A stretch of DNA of 54,850 nt, taken from Oscillospiraceae bacterium (lineage in GTDB: Bacteria > Bacillota > Clostridia > Oscillospirales > CAG-272). This document shows, in pieces, positions 8,026 to 15,886 of this stretch (position 1 is its first letter; each line of letters opens with the position of its first letter). Where the stretch lies: NCBI GenBank assembly GCA_015064415.1, contig SVSG01000012.1:1-54850 (forward strand), read 5' to 3'. A model generated the notes under the pieces. It saw only the letters and a list, made by a program, of their open reading frames with translations. It was not told where the DNA came from and made no database searches. The position numbers were made by a program, and so were the translations under genes.

Positions 8026-10983
8026 TTATTCTTCGTCCTTCTTTTCCTCGGTCGGCTCTTCGGTTCTACCCTCTGCCGCCTTCACCGTCTCGGGTGCCTT
8101 ATTTTTGATAACGAACCACCAGACGCCAAAGCCAGCGCCGCCAAGCAACAGCACCGCGCCGATGACGATCAGGGCGATCGCCCAGCCGGCAAGCCCTTCG
8201 CTCATATCATAGCCGCACGCGTCACACAGCTCGTCGCCGTCCGCATCTGCGTGGGCTGCGCGATCGGCCTCACCGTTGCAGGTAGCGCAAGCGTGCCAGT
8301 GTCCGTTTTCGTCCTGCATCCACTCCACACCGGCGGTGTGACCCTTGGCGGGTGCCAGCTCAGTGCCGCACACGGTGCACTTCTGTGCATCGGTACAAGT
8401 TGCAGCAGCACCGGGCACATGCTCGCCCGTGATGGGTGCGAGCTCGGTGCCGCAAACGGTACAATTTTGTGCGTGGCCGCAGTTTGCCGCCTCACCGGGG
8501 GTATGCGCAAGCTTTTCGGCAAGAACCTTGCCGCACACGGTGCACGTCTGGTCTGCTGTGCAGCTTGCTGCCGCGCCGGGGGTATGGGTGGTCTCACGCT
8601 GCTTGCCGCAGGTGGGGCAGACCTCGGAGCAGGCAAATTCGTAGGTGTGGACGCCGTAGCCCTCGCTCTCGCTCGTTCTCTCGTGTCCGCAGATCTCGCA
8701 GATCACGTCGCAGGGACCGCTGTTGCCGTATTGGTGCTGCCCGCTGATCACCGAGCCGGTAATATCGGGGCAATTCTCGTCGACACAGCACTTCTCGTGC
8801 ATGCCCTGGCCGTTGTCGGTATAGCTGTTATCGTAAATGTGCTGATGTACGTCCTCGGCCACCAGAACTGCGCTAAAGTGGGTGTTCTCAGCGATGTAAT
8901 ACTCGCCCACAAACGTCATCTGACCGTCCACGGTCCAGCCCACAAACTTCTCACCCTCGCCAAGAGTGCCTTCATATTCGGGAAGGGTGATCACTCCTTC
9001 CTTGGTGAGGAAGCTCTGCCCATCAGAGAAGCTGACACCGTAGAAGGGCAGCTCTTCAGCCAGCAGGATCAGTGCAAAGATAACACGGTCCTCGCTGTAT
9101 GCGATCACGTTGGCCTCCTGACCGTTGATAAAGGCGGCGGTACCGCCCTCGGCGATCCGATAGCCCTCCTTGGCGGCAATGGTCACGAGAATCGAATAGT
9201 TCTTGGCGCCAACGTAAACGTGATCGGGATTCAGCACCGTGCCGCTCTCGTGGTCCGCGATCATAAAGCCCTCTACCACATAGGTGTCGCTGCCCAGCTT
9301 GATCTGCTGTGCGGGGTTTCTGCCCTCCAAGGGGTTCTCCACCGTCACGTCGATCTTGGTGATGGGCGCCTTGGCACACTCAAACGTCATGGCCAGCTGC
9401 ACGTAATGCGTCTCGGGGTGGTCGGGGTGAGCCATGATCACACCGACGTCCTTGCCGTTGATCTTCGCCTTCAGCGTGCCGATCGGGGCAAATTCAAACT
9501 CGCCCGCATCGCCGTTGATCGCCTTGTCGGAGCGAACAATGATCATCAGCTCATAGGTGTGTCCGTATTCAAAGGTATCCTCTGCGGTCAGCGCCTTGTT
9601 GGCGGTCAGGTCAAACCAAACGATAGAGGGATCTGCATCACCCTTGTCATAGCCCTGACCGTAGGTGAAGTCGTAATCGGGCTTCTCGCCGTTCACGGGC
9701 TCGGTCACGCCGCCCACGTTGATCTCGGTCATCACACCGCCGCCGCAGGGGGCAAAGTCTACGGTAACAAATGCCAGAGTGGGATCGTCCATGGTCTGTA
9801 CGCTTACGTAACCCACGTTGGCGCTGCCCATGACAAAGTCGGTAAAGCGATGAATGTCATCGGATCTGATGAAGAAGGAGAGCGTGTAGTAAGCGCCCTG
9901 CTCAAACGTCGACTGGGCGGTCAGAGGCTCTCCGTATCCCAGCCTCCAGGCAAGGCCGTTTACAAAGCCATACTCCGCACCGCCACTGACGGCATCATCG
10001 GTAACCAGAGAATAGGTGTCATCCCCCATAGTAACAGCGTACTGAGGATGCTGACCTGCCACGGGTGCCTGAATGCCCTCAAAGGACACGCTATCCAGCT
10101 CCTGCGCCTTGCAGGATACGATGTCGTAGGTAAGGGTCACAGGATGATCATACTGATATTCACCGGCGATCTTCGTCAGCTTCATCGACATCTGTCTGCC
10201 GTTGACGTAGCCGTAGATATATCCATCATCGCCAATGGTGTGCGTACCACTCGCGCTGAAGCGGAAGCCTTCATGGGTATAGAAGGTGGCGATCAGGCGA
10301 TAGTCCTTGCCCGTCATGAAGATGTCGTCGTCATCCATTGCGACCCACTCGCCGCCCACGCGGTGATACCAGTTGCAATCCTCGCTCCAGGAGGAGCGAG
10401 ACATCTGGCGCTCGTTATAGGGGGCGACGATGACGTCATCCTTGGTCTGACCCGCAATGGGAGTGGCCACTCTCACGTAAGGGGTGATCTCTCCCACGGG
10501 AATGTTATCGAATTTGTAGGTAACGCAAATGGTCTTTGCATCGGGATTGAGCTCACGGGCGCTTACCGTAGCTGCCTGACCGTTGACGGTGGCATTGATG
10601 TGATACACGGGCTCACCGTTCACGTACTCAAAGTTCCAGGTCTTATTCCCCTTGACCGCCAGTTCGATCTTGACGGTGTAGAAATAGTTGCCGATAAAAT
10701 AATCGTCGTTATCGCCTTCACCGAGGCGATCATCCAGATAATCGGTCTCGTTGCCCTTGTACCAATGCACGCCGACGACCTTATAGTCCATCGGGGTATC
10801 GCAGGTCACACTGCTATTGCTGCGGTCCACCGTAGCACCCGCCTTGGGGGCCTCCAGCGTCAGCGCCACCGACTTGATGTCGTTGGGCGTGTTGAACGCC
10901 AACAGCGTGAGCGTCGAGCCAAGCAGCATCGAAGCCACCATCAGCACCGAAAGCAGTGCCGCAAAAATTTTCCTTGTTTTCAT
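8026..10983 (-). CDS. Large secreted surface protein with tandem CxxCG repeats and membrane anchor
   Basis: A 985-residue protein, first gene of the operon. Signal peptide at 1-30 (KTRKIFAALLSVLMVASMLL). Residues about 35-740 form a long beta-rich region that looks like repeated sandwich modules: several segments pair a V..P..G..P motif (EGIQAPVAGQHP, GGVTEPVNGEKP, VENPLEGRNP) with a Y.V..G..Y continuation. Residues about 755-925 hold Cys repeats, including three HxPG-A-x-C ... CTVCG-x-xLA units, then HWHACATC and CDACG. A Gly-rich transmembrane segment follows (GGAGFGVWWF) and a charged 24-residue cytosolic tail. AAGGAGG lies 7 bases before the ATG. Probably an envelope-anchored extracellular protein; ligand unknown. 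Phased repeats lie upstream. Confidence 0.8.
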   Translation of the reverse strand: MKTRKIFAALLSVLMVASMLLGSTLTLLAFNTPNDIKSVALTLEAPKAGATVDRSNSSVTCDTPMDYKVVGVHWYKGNETDYLDDRLGEGDNDDYFIGNYFYTVKIELAVKGNKTWNFEYVNGEPVYHINATVNGQAATVSARELNPDAKTICVTYKFDNIPVGEITPYVRVATPIAGQTKDDVIVAPYNERQMSRSSWSEDCNWYHRVGGEWVAMDDDDIFMTGKDYRLIATFYTHEGFRFSASGTHTIGDDGYIYGYVNGRQMSMKLTKIAGEYQYDHPVTLTYDIVSCKAQELDSVSFEGIQAPVAGQHPQYAVTMGDDTYSLVTDDAVSGGAEYGFVNGLAWRLGYGEPLTAQSTFEQGAYYTLSFFIRSDDIHRFTDFVMGSANVGYVSVQTMDDPTLAFVTVDFAPCGGGVMTEINVGGVTEPVNGEKPDYDFTYGQGYDKGDADPSIVWFDLTANKALTAEDTFEYGHTYELMIIVRSDKAINGDAGEFEFAPIGTLKAKINGKDVGVIMAHPDHPETHYVQLAMTFECAKAPITKIDVTVENPLEGRNPAQQIKLGSDTYVVEGFMIADHESGTVLNPDHVYVGAKNYSILVTIAAKEGYRIAEGGTAAFINGQEANVIAYSEDRVIFALILLAEELPFYGVSFSDGQSFLTKEGVITLPEYEGTLGEGEKFVGWTVDGQMTFVGEYYIAENTHFSAVLVAEDVHQHIYDNSYTDNGQGMHEKCCVDENCPDITGSVISGQHQYGNSGPCDVICEICGHERTSESEGYGVHTYEFACSEVCPTCGKQRETTHTPGAAASCTADQTCTVCGKVLAEKLAHTPGEAANCGHAQNCTVCGTELAPITGEHVPGAAATCTDAQKCTVCGTELAPAKGHTAGVEWMQDENGHWHACATCNGEADRAAHADADGDELCDACGYDMSEGLAGWAIALIVIGAVLLLGGAGFGVWWFVIKNKAPETVKAAEGRTEEPTEEKKDEE

Positions 10984-11042
10984 TGTTCGTCCTCCTTGTG
11001 ATGTTGTTTTGAAAAGGCCTTCACAACGTTCGCCTTGAGTCC

Positions 11043-11048
11043 ATTGTA
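11043..11048 (-). promoter_or_regulatory. -10 element of the surface-protein operon
   Basis: TACAAT on the minus strand about 60 bases before the ATG. The 17-base-distant -35 position reads TGCGCA, a poor match, so the promoter is probably activator-dependent; a repeat array begins exactly there. Confidence 0.45.
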
Positions 11049-11070
11049 ACACGCGCACGTGTGTGTGCGC

Positions 11071-11121
11071 ATCACCCGCGACGGGTGATATTCAAAAAAG
11101 GACGGGTGATTTTCGGGTGAT
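11071..11121. promoter_or_regulatory. Helically phased octamer array, putative activator sites
   Basis: Plus-strand reading: ATCACCCG at 11071-11078, then CGGGTGAT at 11082-11089, 11103-11110 and 11114-11121. The first two form an 8-3-8 inverted repeat; the three same-oriented copies start 21 and 11 bases apart, i.e. two and one helical turns. The array lies just upstream of the weak -35 of the surface operon. The adjacent LuxR-type protein is the natural candidate binder (inference). Confidence 0.55.
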
Positions 11122-11138
11122 GCCCTCCCCGCAAAAAC

Positions 11139-11159
11139 AAAAAAGCCCCCGAACGGGGC
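11139..11159 (-). terminator. Second terminator after the LuxR-type gene
   Basis: Minus strand GCCCC-GTT-CGGGGGC followed by TTTTTTG. Together with the stronger hairpin at 11172-11205 it insulates the surface operon from the regulator gene. Confidence 0.6.
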
Positions 11160-11171
11160 GAGAAAACGAAA

Positions 11172-11205
11172 AAAGTGGAGGGCGATGCGCATCGCCCTCC
11201 ACTTT
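11172..11205 (-). terminator. Strong terminator of the LuxR-type gene
   Basis: A perfect 34-base palindrome (arms AAAGTGGAGGGCGATGC and its complement), followed on the minus strand by a T-run. It begins 4 bases after the stop codon. Confidence 0.85.
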
Positions 11206-11208
11206 GGC

Positions 11209-12150
11209 TTATTTTTGATAGGAGAGTGCCAGCAGCTCTTCCCTGCCGGACACGTTGCATTTTTCGTAAAGATGCGTAAGATGGGTCTTGACGGTGTTTT
11301 CGGAAACGTGCAAAAGCGCTGCGATCTCCTTGCGGCTTTTGCCCTCAAGCACAAGCTCCAGCACCTCCTTTTCCTTGGAGGTCAGCGCCGTTTGCTCGGG
11401 CAAATTTTCCAATACCGTTTGTAGCTTTTGTGCACCCGTCATCGAATCCACCAGCACGATGGAGGTGGGCGGCACGTCGCTGACGTGCACGTAATCCTGC
11501 AGCATCCAATAAGCGAAGAAAAAGACAAATTCGCTCATCAGATAAGACACAGAAAGAAACTCGAAATTCCATGTGATCAGCTTTTCCACGATCCACATAC
11601 CGATGTTGCCGATCACCACGGCAAACATCAAGCCGACAAGCTTTTGCGATTGCCCCTTGCGCTTTTTAAGGGATACGCCGATCACCACAAACATCGCCAC
11701 AAAATAGGAAAGCACGTAGACGAGATTGACGGGATGCAAAAAGCCATATACCTTCACCAGCTTGGCGGCACCGTCGGCTTGTATCAGCGTCACGCTTTTA
11801 TAGTACCAATCCAGATGTCCCGTGGTCAGCACAAGGGCGAACATCAGCATCGCCGCGCCGATCAGCACATATTTCACCCATTTTTTATAGGTAAAGCCGC
11901 AAAGCCCCGAGATAATCATAAACATGCAAAACGGCACGAAAACCTGCCCGCAATAGGCAATTTTGTTTGCCACAAGCGCGAACTCCACCGTTCGGGACAG
12001 CGACAAAAGCAAATAGCCGAGGTTTACCACACAAACGGAAAGATTGAGCACCAAAAGCCATGGCTCACTTTGATTTTTGCGCATGAACAGATAATATCCG
12101 ATCGGCAACAGTAGTGAAAACGTGAAGATCACGCTGTATATGACCGTCAC
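11209..12150 (-). CDS. Membrane-bound LuxR-type transcriptional regulator with N-terminal multi-pass sensor
   Basis: A 313-residue protein. Residues 1-235 contain seven hydrophobic segments (IYSVIFTFSLLLPIGYY, LLVLNLSVCVVNLGYLLL, VFVPFCMFMIISGLCG, VLIGAAMLMFALVL, LVYVLSYFVAMFVVIGV, LMFAVVIGNIGMW, MSEFVFFFAYWM), like the 7TM sensor region of some histidine kinases. Residues about 255-313 form a LuxR/GerE helix-turn-helix (LTSKEKEVLELVLEG, RKEIAALLHVSENTVKTHL). There is no receiver domain. The start is a GTG at 12150 with GGGAGG upstream; the frame to 12207 lacks a site. It lies directly upstream of the surface operon, in the same orientation but separated by two terminators. It probably senses a membrane signal and controls that operon (inference). 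Confidence 0.85.
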   Translation of the reverse strand: MTVIYSVIFTFSLLLPIGYYLFMRKNQSEPWLLVLNLSVCVVNLGYLLLSLSRTVEFALVANKIAYCGQVFVPFCMFMIISGLCGFTYKKWVKYVLIGAAMLMFALVLTTGHLDWYYKSVTLIQADGAAKLVKVYGFLHPVNLVYVLSYFVAMFVVIGVSLKKRKGQSQKLVGLMFAVVIGNIGMWIVEKLITWNFEFLSVSYLMSEFVFFFAYWMLQDYVHVSDVPPTSIVLVDSMTGAQKLQTVLENLPEQTALTSKEKEVLELVLEGKSRKEIAALLHVSENTVKTHLTHLYEKCNVSGREELLALSYQK

Positions 12151-12195
12151 TGTGGCACCTCCCTTCCCGAAATTTGGACAGTTTTTACTTACAAA

Positions 12196-12224
12196 ATTAT
12201 AACACAAAAACGAAAATAAAGCAA
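12196..12224 (-). promoter_or_regulatory. Sigma-A promoter of the LuxR-type gene
   Basis: TTGCTT (12219-12224), 17-base spacer, TATAAT (12196-12201) on the minus strand; the GTG start is about 40 bases downstream of the predicted transcription start. Confidence 0.75.
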
Positions 12225-12255
12225 GATGCTTTTTAAAACGAATTTTTTCTTTGCT

Positions 12256-14190
12256 TCAACGCTCTTGCTTTGCCCCTCGCGCCACGTAGCGCTTGGCCTG
12301 GGTGCTGAAAAGCTCGAAATATTTGCCCTTTTGCTCCATCAGCTCCAAATGGGAGCCGCATTCGATCACGCACCCGCCCTCCAGCACCACGATCTTGTCG
12401 GCCACGGTCGCGCTGGAAAGGCGGTGTGACACAAAGATCGTGGTCTTGTCCGAGCGCAATTTGTCGAATTGATTGAAGATCTCCTGCTCTGCCATCGGGT
12501 CCAGCGAGGCAGTCGGCTCGTCCAGGATCAGCACGTCAGAGTCCGCGTAAAACGCCCGCGCGATCGCAAGCTTTTGCCACTGACCGATGGAAAGCTCGGT
12601 ACCGTTCGGCTCGAAAATGCGCATCAGGGGCGTAGCGTACCCCTCCGGCATGGCCTCGATGTACGCCTTGGCGGCACTTTGCTCGGCCGCGTATTCCACG
12701 GCCCCGATGCCCGCCTCCTTGTGGATATCGCCAAAGCGGATATTCTCCTCCACGCTGACCGCGTATTTGCCGAAATCCTGAAAAATGATGCCGAAGATCT
12801 GATACAGGGCCTTGATATCATAGTCACGAATATCCTTGCCGTCAAGCAAGATCTGCCCCTCGGTGGGATCGTACAGTCTTGTCAGCAGCTTGATCAGGGT
12901 CGTTTTTCCTGCCCCGTTCAAGCCCACCAGCACGACCGTTTCCCCGCCGCGTATCGTGAGGTTGATGCCCCTCAGCACGTCACGGTCACTGCCGGGATAG
13001 CGGAAGCTGACGTTTTGGAACTCGATCGTATGCGCGACGTTGCGCGCAACGGCAAGCGGAGAGGAAAGACGCGGGCGTACTGTTTGCTCTTCGTTCATAA
13101 AGGCGATCAGGTTGTCGATAAACAGCGTGCCCTCATAGATCGTGGCGGAGGTGGAGATCAGCGTGCCCACGCAAGTGGCAACGGAGGCAATGGCTCCCGC
13201 ATAGAGCGTATAATCGCCGATCAGGATCTCACCCGTCCACACCTGCTGTGCGATCAGAATATAAAACACCAGATTGGTAACGCCCGACACGATGCCAAGC
13301 AGCACGTGCCACGCGTTTTCGCTCAGGATCAAGCGTCGCAGCCCCTTGTAATACTGCGAAAAAACGCGGAGATAGCGTGCGATAAAGGTGTCCGCCAGAT
13401 CGTACATGCGCACCTCCTTGATCTTGTCCTTATCCACCAGCAACCCCGAGTAATAATTCATCTGCCGACGCTCTTTAGAACGTCTTTTCATATACTGAAA
13501 ATTCTTTCTGCGATAAATAAAGGTGATGATGGCGGAAGGGACGGACAAAAGAAGGATCACAAGCGTCGCCCACGCAAGCCCCGGGGCGGCCAGCAAAATG
13601 ACCAGATAGCTGATAAACTCGATCACCGTGCTGATCACGCCGAAGGTGTCGGAAAGGATGCTCAGGGGGCGGTTGCCCGCCTCACGGTTGGCATTTTCCA
13701 TTTTTTCGTAAAACTGCGGATCATCAAAGGAGGCAAGATCCAGCTCCTTTGATTTTTGCATGATCTGTAGCTTCACCTGTTTGACGACCTTTTCGCCCGC
13801 GATGCGATTCAGGGCATGGCTGAGATTCTGCACGATGCGCACCAACACGCGGTAGACGAACAAAAAGATCAGAAGATAGAGCACCGTGGAGCCCCAGAAG
13901 GCCGAAAGCGGTTGCCCGCCCAGCGTGATGACGTGCTGTAATTCGTTCAGAATGCTTTTGGAGATCAAGGAGCCGATGATCGGCGTCACGCCCTTGAAAA
14001 GCGCCATGAAGCTGAGCAAGAACAAGATCCACGGCCCCGTTCGCCAGACCAGCCGCACAACGTAAGCAAATCTTTTGAAAAAGCCGCCAAGCAGTACCCG
14101 CAGATAGCGGAATACGTCGGGAAAATTCTTCGGGGGCGGAACACGATCATAGGTGTATTGCGGGCCGAAGCCCCTCATGCCTTGTGCCAT
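12256..14190 (-). CDS. ABC transporter, fused permease and ATPase (exporter type)
   Basis: A 644-residue half-transporter. Residues about 50-350 form the membrane domain with six hydrophobic segments (ILFLLSFMALF, VLYLLIFLFVY, VIEFISYLVILLAAPGLAWATLVILLL and others). The ATPase follows: Walker A GLNGAGKTT (about 424-432), Q-loop FGIIFQDF, signature LSIGQWQ (about 533), Walker B VLILDEP (about 552), D-loop SLD and H-loop VSHR (about 585). The signature has Ile where LSGGQ has Gly, as in other clostridial LS.GQWQ exporters. It is the last gene of the operon, 20 bases after a TetR-type regulator. A drug, peptide or lipid substrate is possible; the sequence does not say which. It would act as a homodimer, or heterodimer with a partner not in this window. 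Confidence 0.88.
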   Translation of the reverse strand: MAQGMRGFGPQYTYDRVPPPKNFPDVFRYLRVLLGGFFKRFAYVVRLVWRTGPWILFLLSFMALFKGVTPIIGSLISKSILNELQHVITLGGQPLSAFWGSTVLYLLIFLFVYRVLVRIVQNLSHALNRIAGEKVVKQVKLQIMQKSKELDLASFDDPQFYEKMENANREAGNRPLSILSDTFGVISTVIEFISYLVILLAAPGLAWATLVILLLSVPSAIITFIYRRKNFQYMKRRSKERRQMNYYSGLLVDKDKIKEVRMYDLADTFIARYLRVFSQYYKGLRRLILSENAWHVLLGIVSGVTNLVFYILIAQQVWTGEILIGDYTLYAGAIASVATCVGTLISTSATIYEGTLFIDNLIAFMNEEQTVRPRLSSPLAVARNVAHTIEFQNVSFRYPGSDRDVLRGINLTIRGGETVVLVGLNGAGKTTLIKLLTRLYDPTEGQILLDGKDIRDYDIKALYQIFGIIFQDFGKYAVSVEENIRFGDIHKEAGIGAVEYAAEQSAAKAYIEAMPEGYATPLMRIFEPNGTELSIGQWQKLAIARAFYADSDVLILDEPTASLDPMAEQEIFNQFDKLRSDKTTIFVSHRLSSATVADKIVVLEGGCVIECGSHLELMEQKGKYFELFSTQAKRYVARGAKQER

Positions 14191-14210
14191 TTTTCTCTTC
14201 TTCCTTCCAT

Positions 14211-14822
14211 TTATTTCAAATATTTCAAGATCATATCCGTCACGTGGTCGGCGCGTCGGCAGATCTCATCCTTTGACATGAAATCCGTTTGCAAAAGCTG
14301 CGTGAAGGTATAGCCGTTTGAAAAATAAGAAAAGCAAAGAAGATTGATGGAAAGCACCGTTTCCGCGAGGTCGATATCCGCGCGAAAGGTGCCGTTTTCT
14401 ATGCCCGTTTGCAGGGATTTTTGTAAAAGTGCAAGCGTTTTGCCCTTGATATCCTTCGCTGCCGACAGGCGCAGATACTGCGCCTCATTGAGGTTTTCCC
14501 GCATCACGATCTTCACGAAGGACGTATTGCGACCAAGAAAGTCAAAGTAGCTGCGGATCAAGAGGCGAACCACCTCCTCCGCACTCCCCGCGCACTGCGT
14601 AAGAAGCGGTGCCTCCCATTCCGCCAAGCGGCGGTAGATCTCCTCGATCACGGCAACGTACAGCTGCTCTTTGCTCCCGAAATAGGCGTAAAGCATCCGC
14701 TTGTTAACGCCCGCGCGTACCGCGATCTCGTCCACGCGTGCGCCGTATATGCCCTTTTCGGCAAATTCCGGCTCTGCCGCCTGCAAAATTTTCTGCTTGG
14801 TATTTTCAGCCCGCGCCGTCAT
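14211..14822 (-). CDS. TetR/AcrR family transcriptional regulator
   Basis: A 203-residue protein. The first about 50 residues are the canonical TetR helix-turn-helix: KQKILQAAEPEFAEKGIYGARVDEIA, followed by RAGVNKRMLYAYFGSKEQLY. The C-terminal helical domain (about 55-203) would bind a ligand and dimerise. Its ATG overlaps the stop of the upstream DapA-like gene by 4 bases, and the ABC exporter begins 20 bases downstream. Such TetR-exporter pairs usually mean the regulator represses the exporter until its substrate appears. No separate promoter is visible, so it depends at least partly on the sugar operon upstream. Confidence 0.9.
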   Translation of the reverse strand: MTARAENTKQKILQAAEPEFAEKGIYGARVDEIAVRAGVNKRMLYAYFGSKEQLYVAVIEEIYRRLAEWEAPLLTQCAGSAEEVVRLLIRSYFDFLGRNTSFVKIVMRENLNEAQYLRLSAAKDIKGKTLALLQKSLQTGIENGTFRADIDLAETVLSINLLCFSYFSNGYTFTQLLQTDFMSKDEICRRADHVTDMILKYLK

Positions 14823-15886
14823 GCGCTTCCACCTTCCTTTTCGACACCGTTCAGGTACTTTTTCACAAAATCATCGTCCACAAGGTGCGGATACGTCGCA
14901 AGCACGCGATCCAGCTCCTCGCTCTGCCCCGGTGAGAGTGTCTCGTCGGGGTCAAGGCACCACGTGCCCTTCATCAGTCCTTGGCGACGCAGCACCTCAT
15001 GAATACCGGGGATGCATCCCGCAAAATTATGCGCGGCATCAAAAACCACGGCATTGGCATCCGTGATCTCGGCAGCCAATGTTAGCATTTCGGGGGTAAC
15101 GGTATGGTTTTTTTTGATATTTCCAAACATTTCGACCACCTTTTTCGTCCAAATGCTCCAATGGCCGAGCAAACCGCCCTCAAAGCGTTTTTTATAGGTC
15201 GCGCCGTCCTTTTGGAAGCGGTATTCGGTAAGCAGATCGACCACAATGTTGTCATCGTTGCCCGTATAAAGGGTGATCTCCCCCGCACGCGAGGAAAGCG
15301 CCGCCGCGCGCACCACGTCCAAGGTCTGATAGCGATTGAAGGGAGCGCTTTTGATGGCGACCACGTTCGGAATTTCACAAAGGCGCGCCCAGTACTCATA
15401 GCTGAAGCGCCTGCCGCCAACGGCGGTCTGCAGATAAAAGCCGATCACGGGCATTTCTCGCGCGACCGCCTCGGTACGTGCAAGCATTTGCTCTTCGGTA
15501 AGATCGTTGAGTCCCCCGGGCGAGAGCAGTACGGCATCGTAGCCGTATTCCTTGGCGATTTTCGCCTCGTGCACGGCCTCTGCGGTCTTGCCGCAAACAC
15601 CCGCCACGCGGACGATCACGCGCCCCGTTTTTTGCTCATATTCGTCAATTGCCCCCGCAACGGTGCGCAAAACGCGCTCAAAAAGATTATATTGAGGCAT
15701 GCGGATCTCAAACTGTGTACTGTGCACGGCAGTGGCGATACCACCCGCGCCCGCCGCGAGGTAGTACCCCGTCAGGACTTTTTGCTGTTCCTCGTCAAAT
15801 TCTCTTTTTTCCGTCAGCGCCAAGGGGGTGGCGGGGATCACCGTGCCCGCGTGCAATAGCGCCAGCGCCTTTTCCCGTCTTGTCAT
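14819..15886 (-). CDS. Dihydrodipicolinate synthase family (DapA/NanA-type) aldolase or lyase
   Basis: A 355-residue TIM-barrel enzyme. Family marks: IPATPLAL near the N-terminus, GAGGIATAVHSTQ where DapA has its GT(T/S)GE region, a Tyr in VIGFYLQTA (catalytic Tyr position) and the Schiff-base Lys179 in NVVAIKSAP. The C-terminus is about 60 residues longer than DapA (about 290), so lysine synthesis is unlikely; the neighbours (two Gfo/Idh/MocA oxidoreductases, a sugar epimerase) suggest cleavage or dehydration of a keto-sugar acid. Its first base is the last base of the epimerase stop region, so translation is coupled. Substrate unknown. Confidence 0.8.
   Translation of the reverse strand: MTRREKALALLHAGTVIPATPLALTEKREFDEEQQKVLTGYYLAAGAGGIATAVHSTQFEIRMPQYNLFERVLRTVAGAIDEYEQKTGRVIVRVAGVCGKTAEAVHEAKIAKEYGYDAVLLSPGGLNDLTEEQMLARTEAVAREMPVIGFYLQTAVGGRRFSYEYWARLCEIPNVVAIKSAPFNRYQTLDVVRAAALSSRAGEITLYTGNDDNIVVDLLTEYRFQKDGATYKKRFEGGLLGHWSIWTKKVVEMFGNIKKNHTVTPEMLTLAAEITDANAVVFDAAHNFAGCIPGIHEVLRRQGLMKGTWCLDPDETLSPGQSEELDRVLATYPHLVDDDFVKKYLNGVEKEGGSA

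Noticed and set aside
8220-8720. Tandem CxxCG repeats as a CRISPR-like or DNA-level satellite
   Set aside because: The repetition is at protein level with varied codons and spacing; no identical repeats with spacers exist.
7903-11001. 1032-residue plus-strand open frame
   Set aside because: It is the antisense shadow of the 985-residue surface protein, rich in Gly, His and Arg without any domain, start site or hydrophobic logic. High third-position GC creates such frames.
14819-15886. dapA (lysine biosynthesis)
   Set aside because: The protein is about 60 residues too long and sits among sugar oxidoreductases; no other lysine gene is near. Called only at family level.
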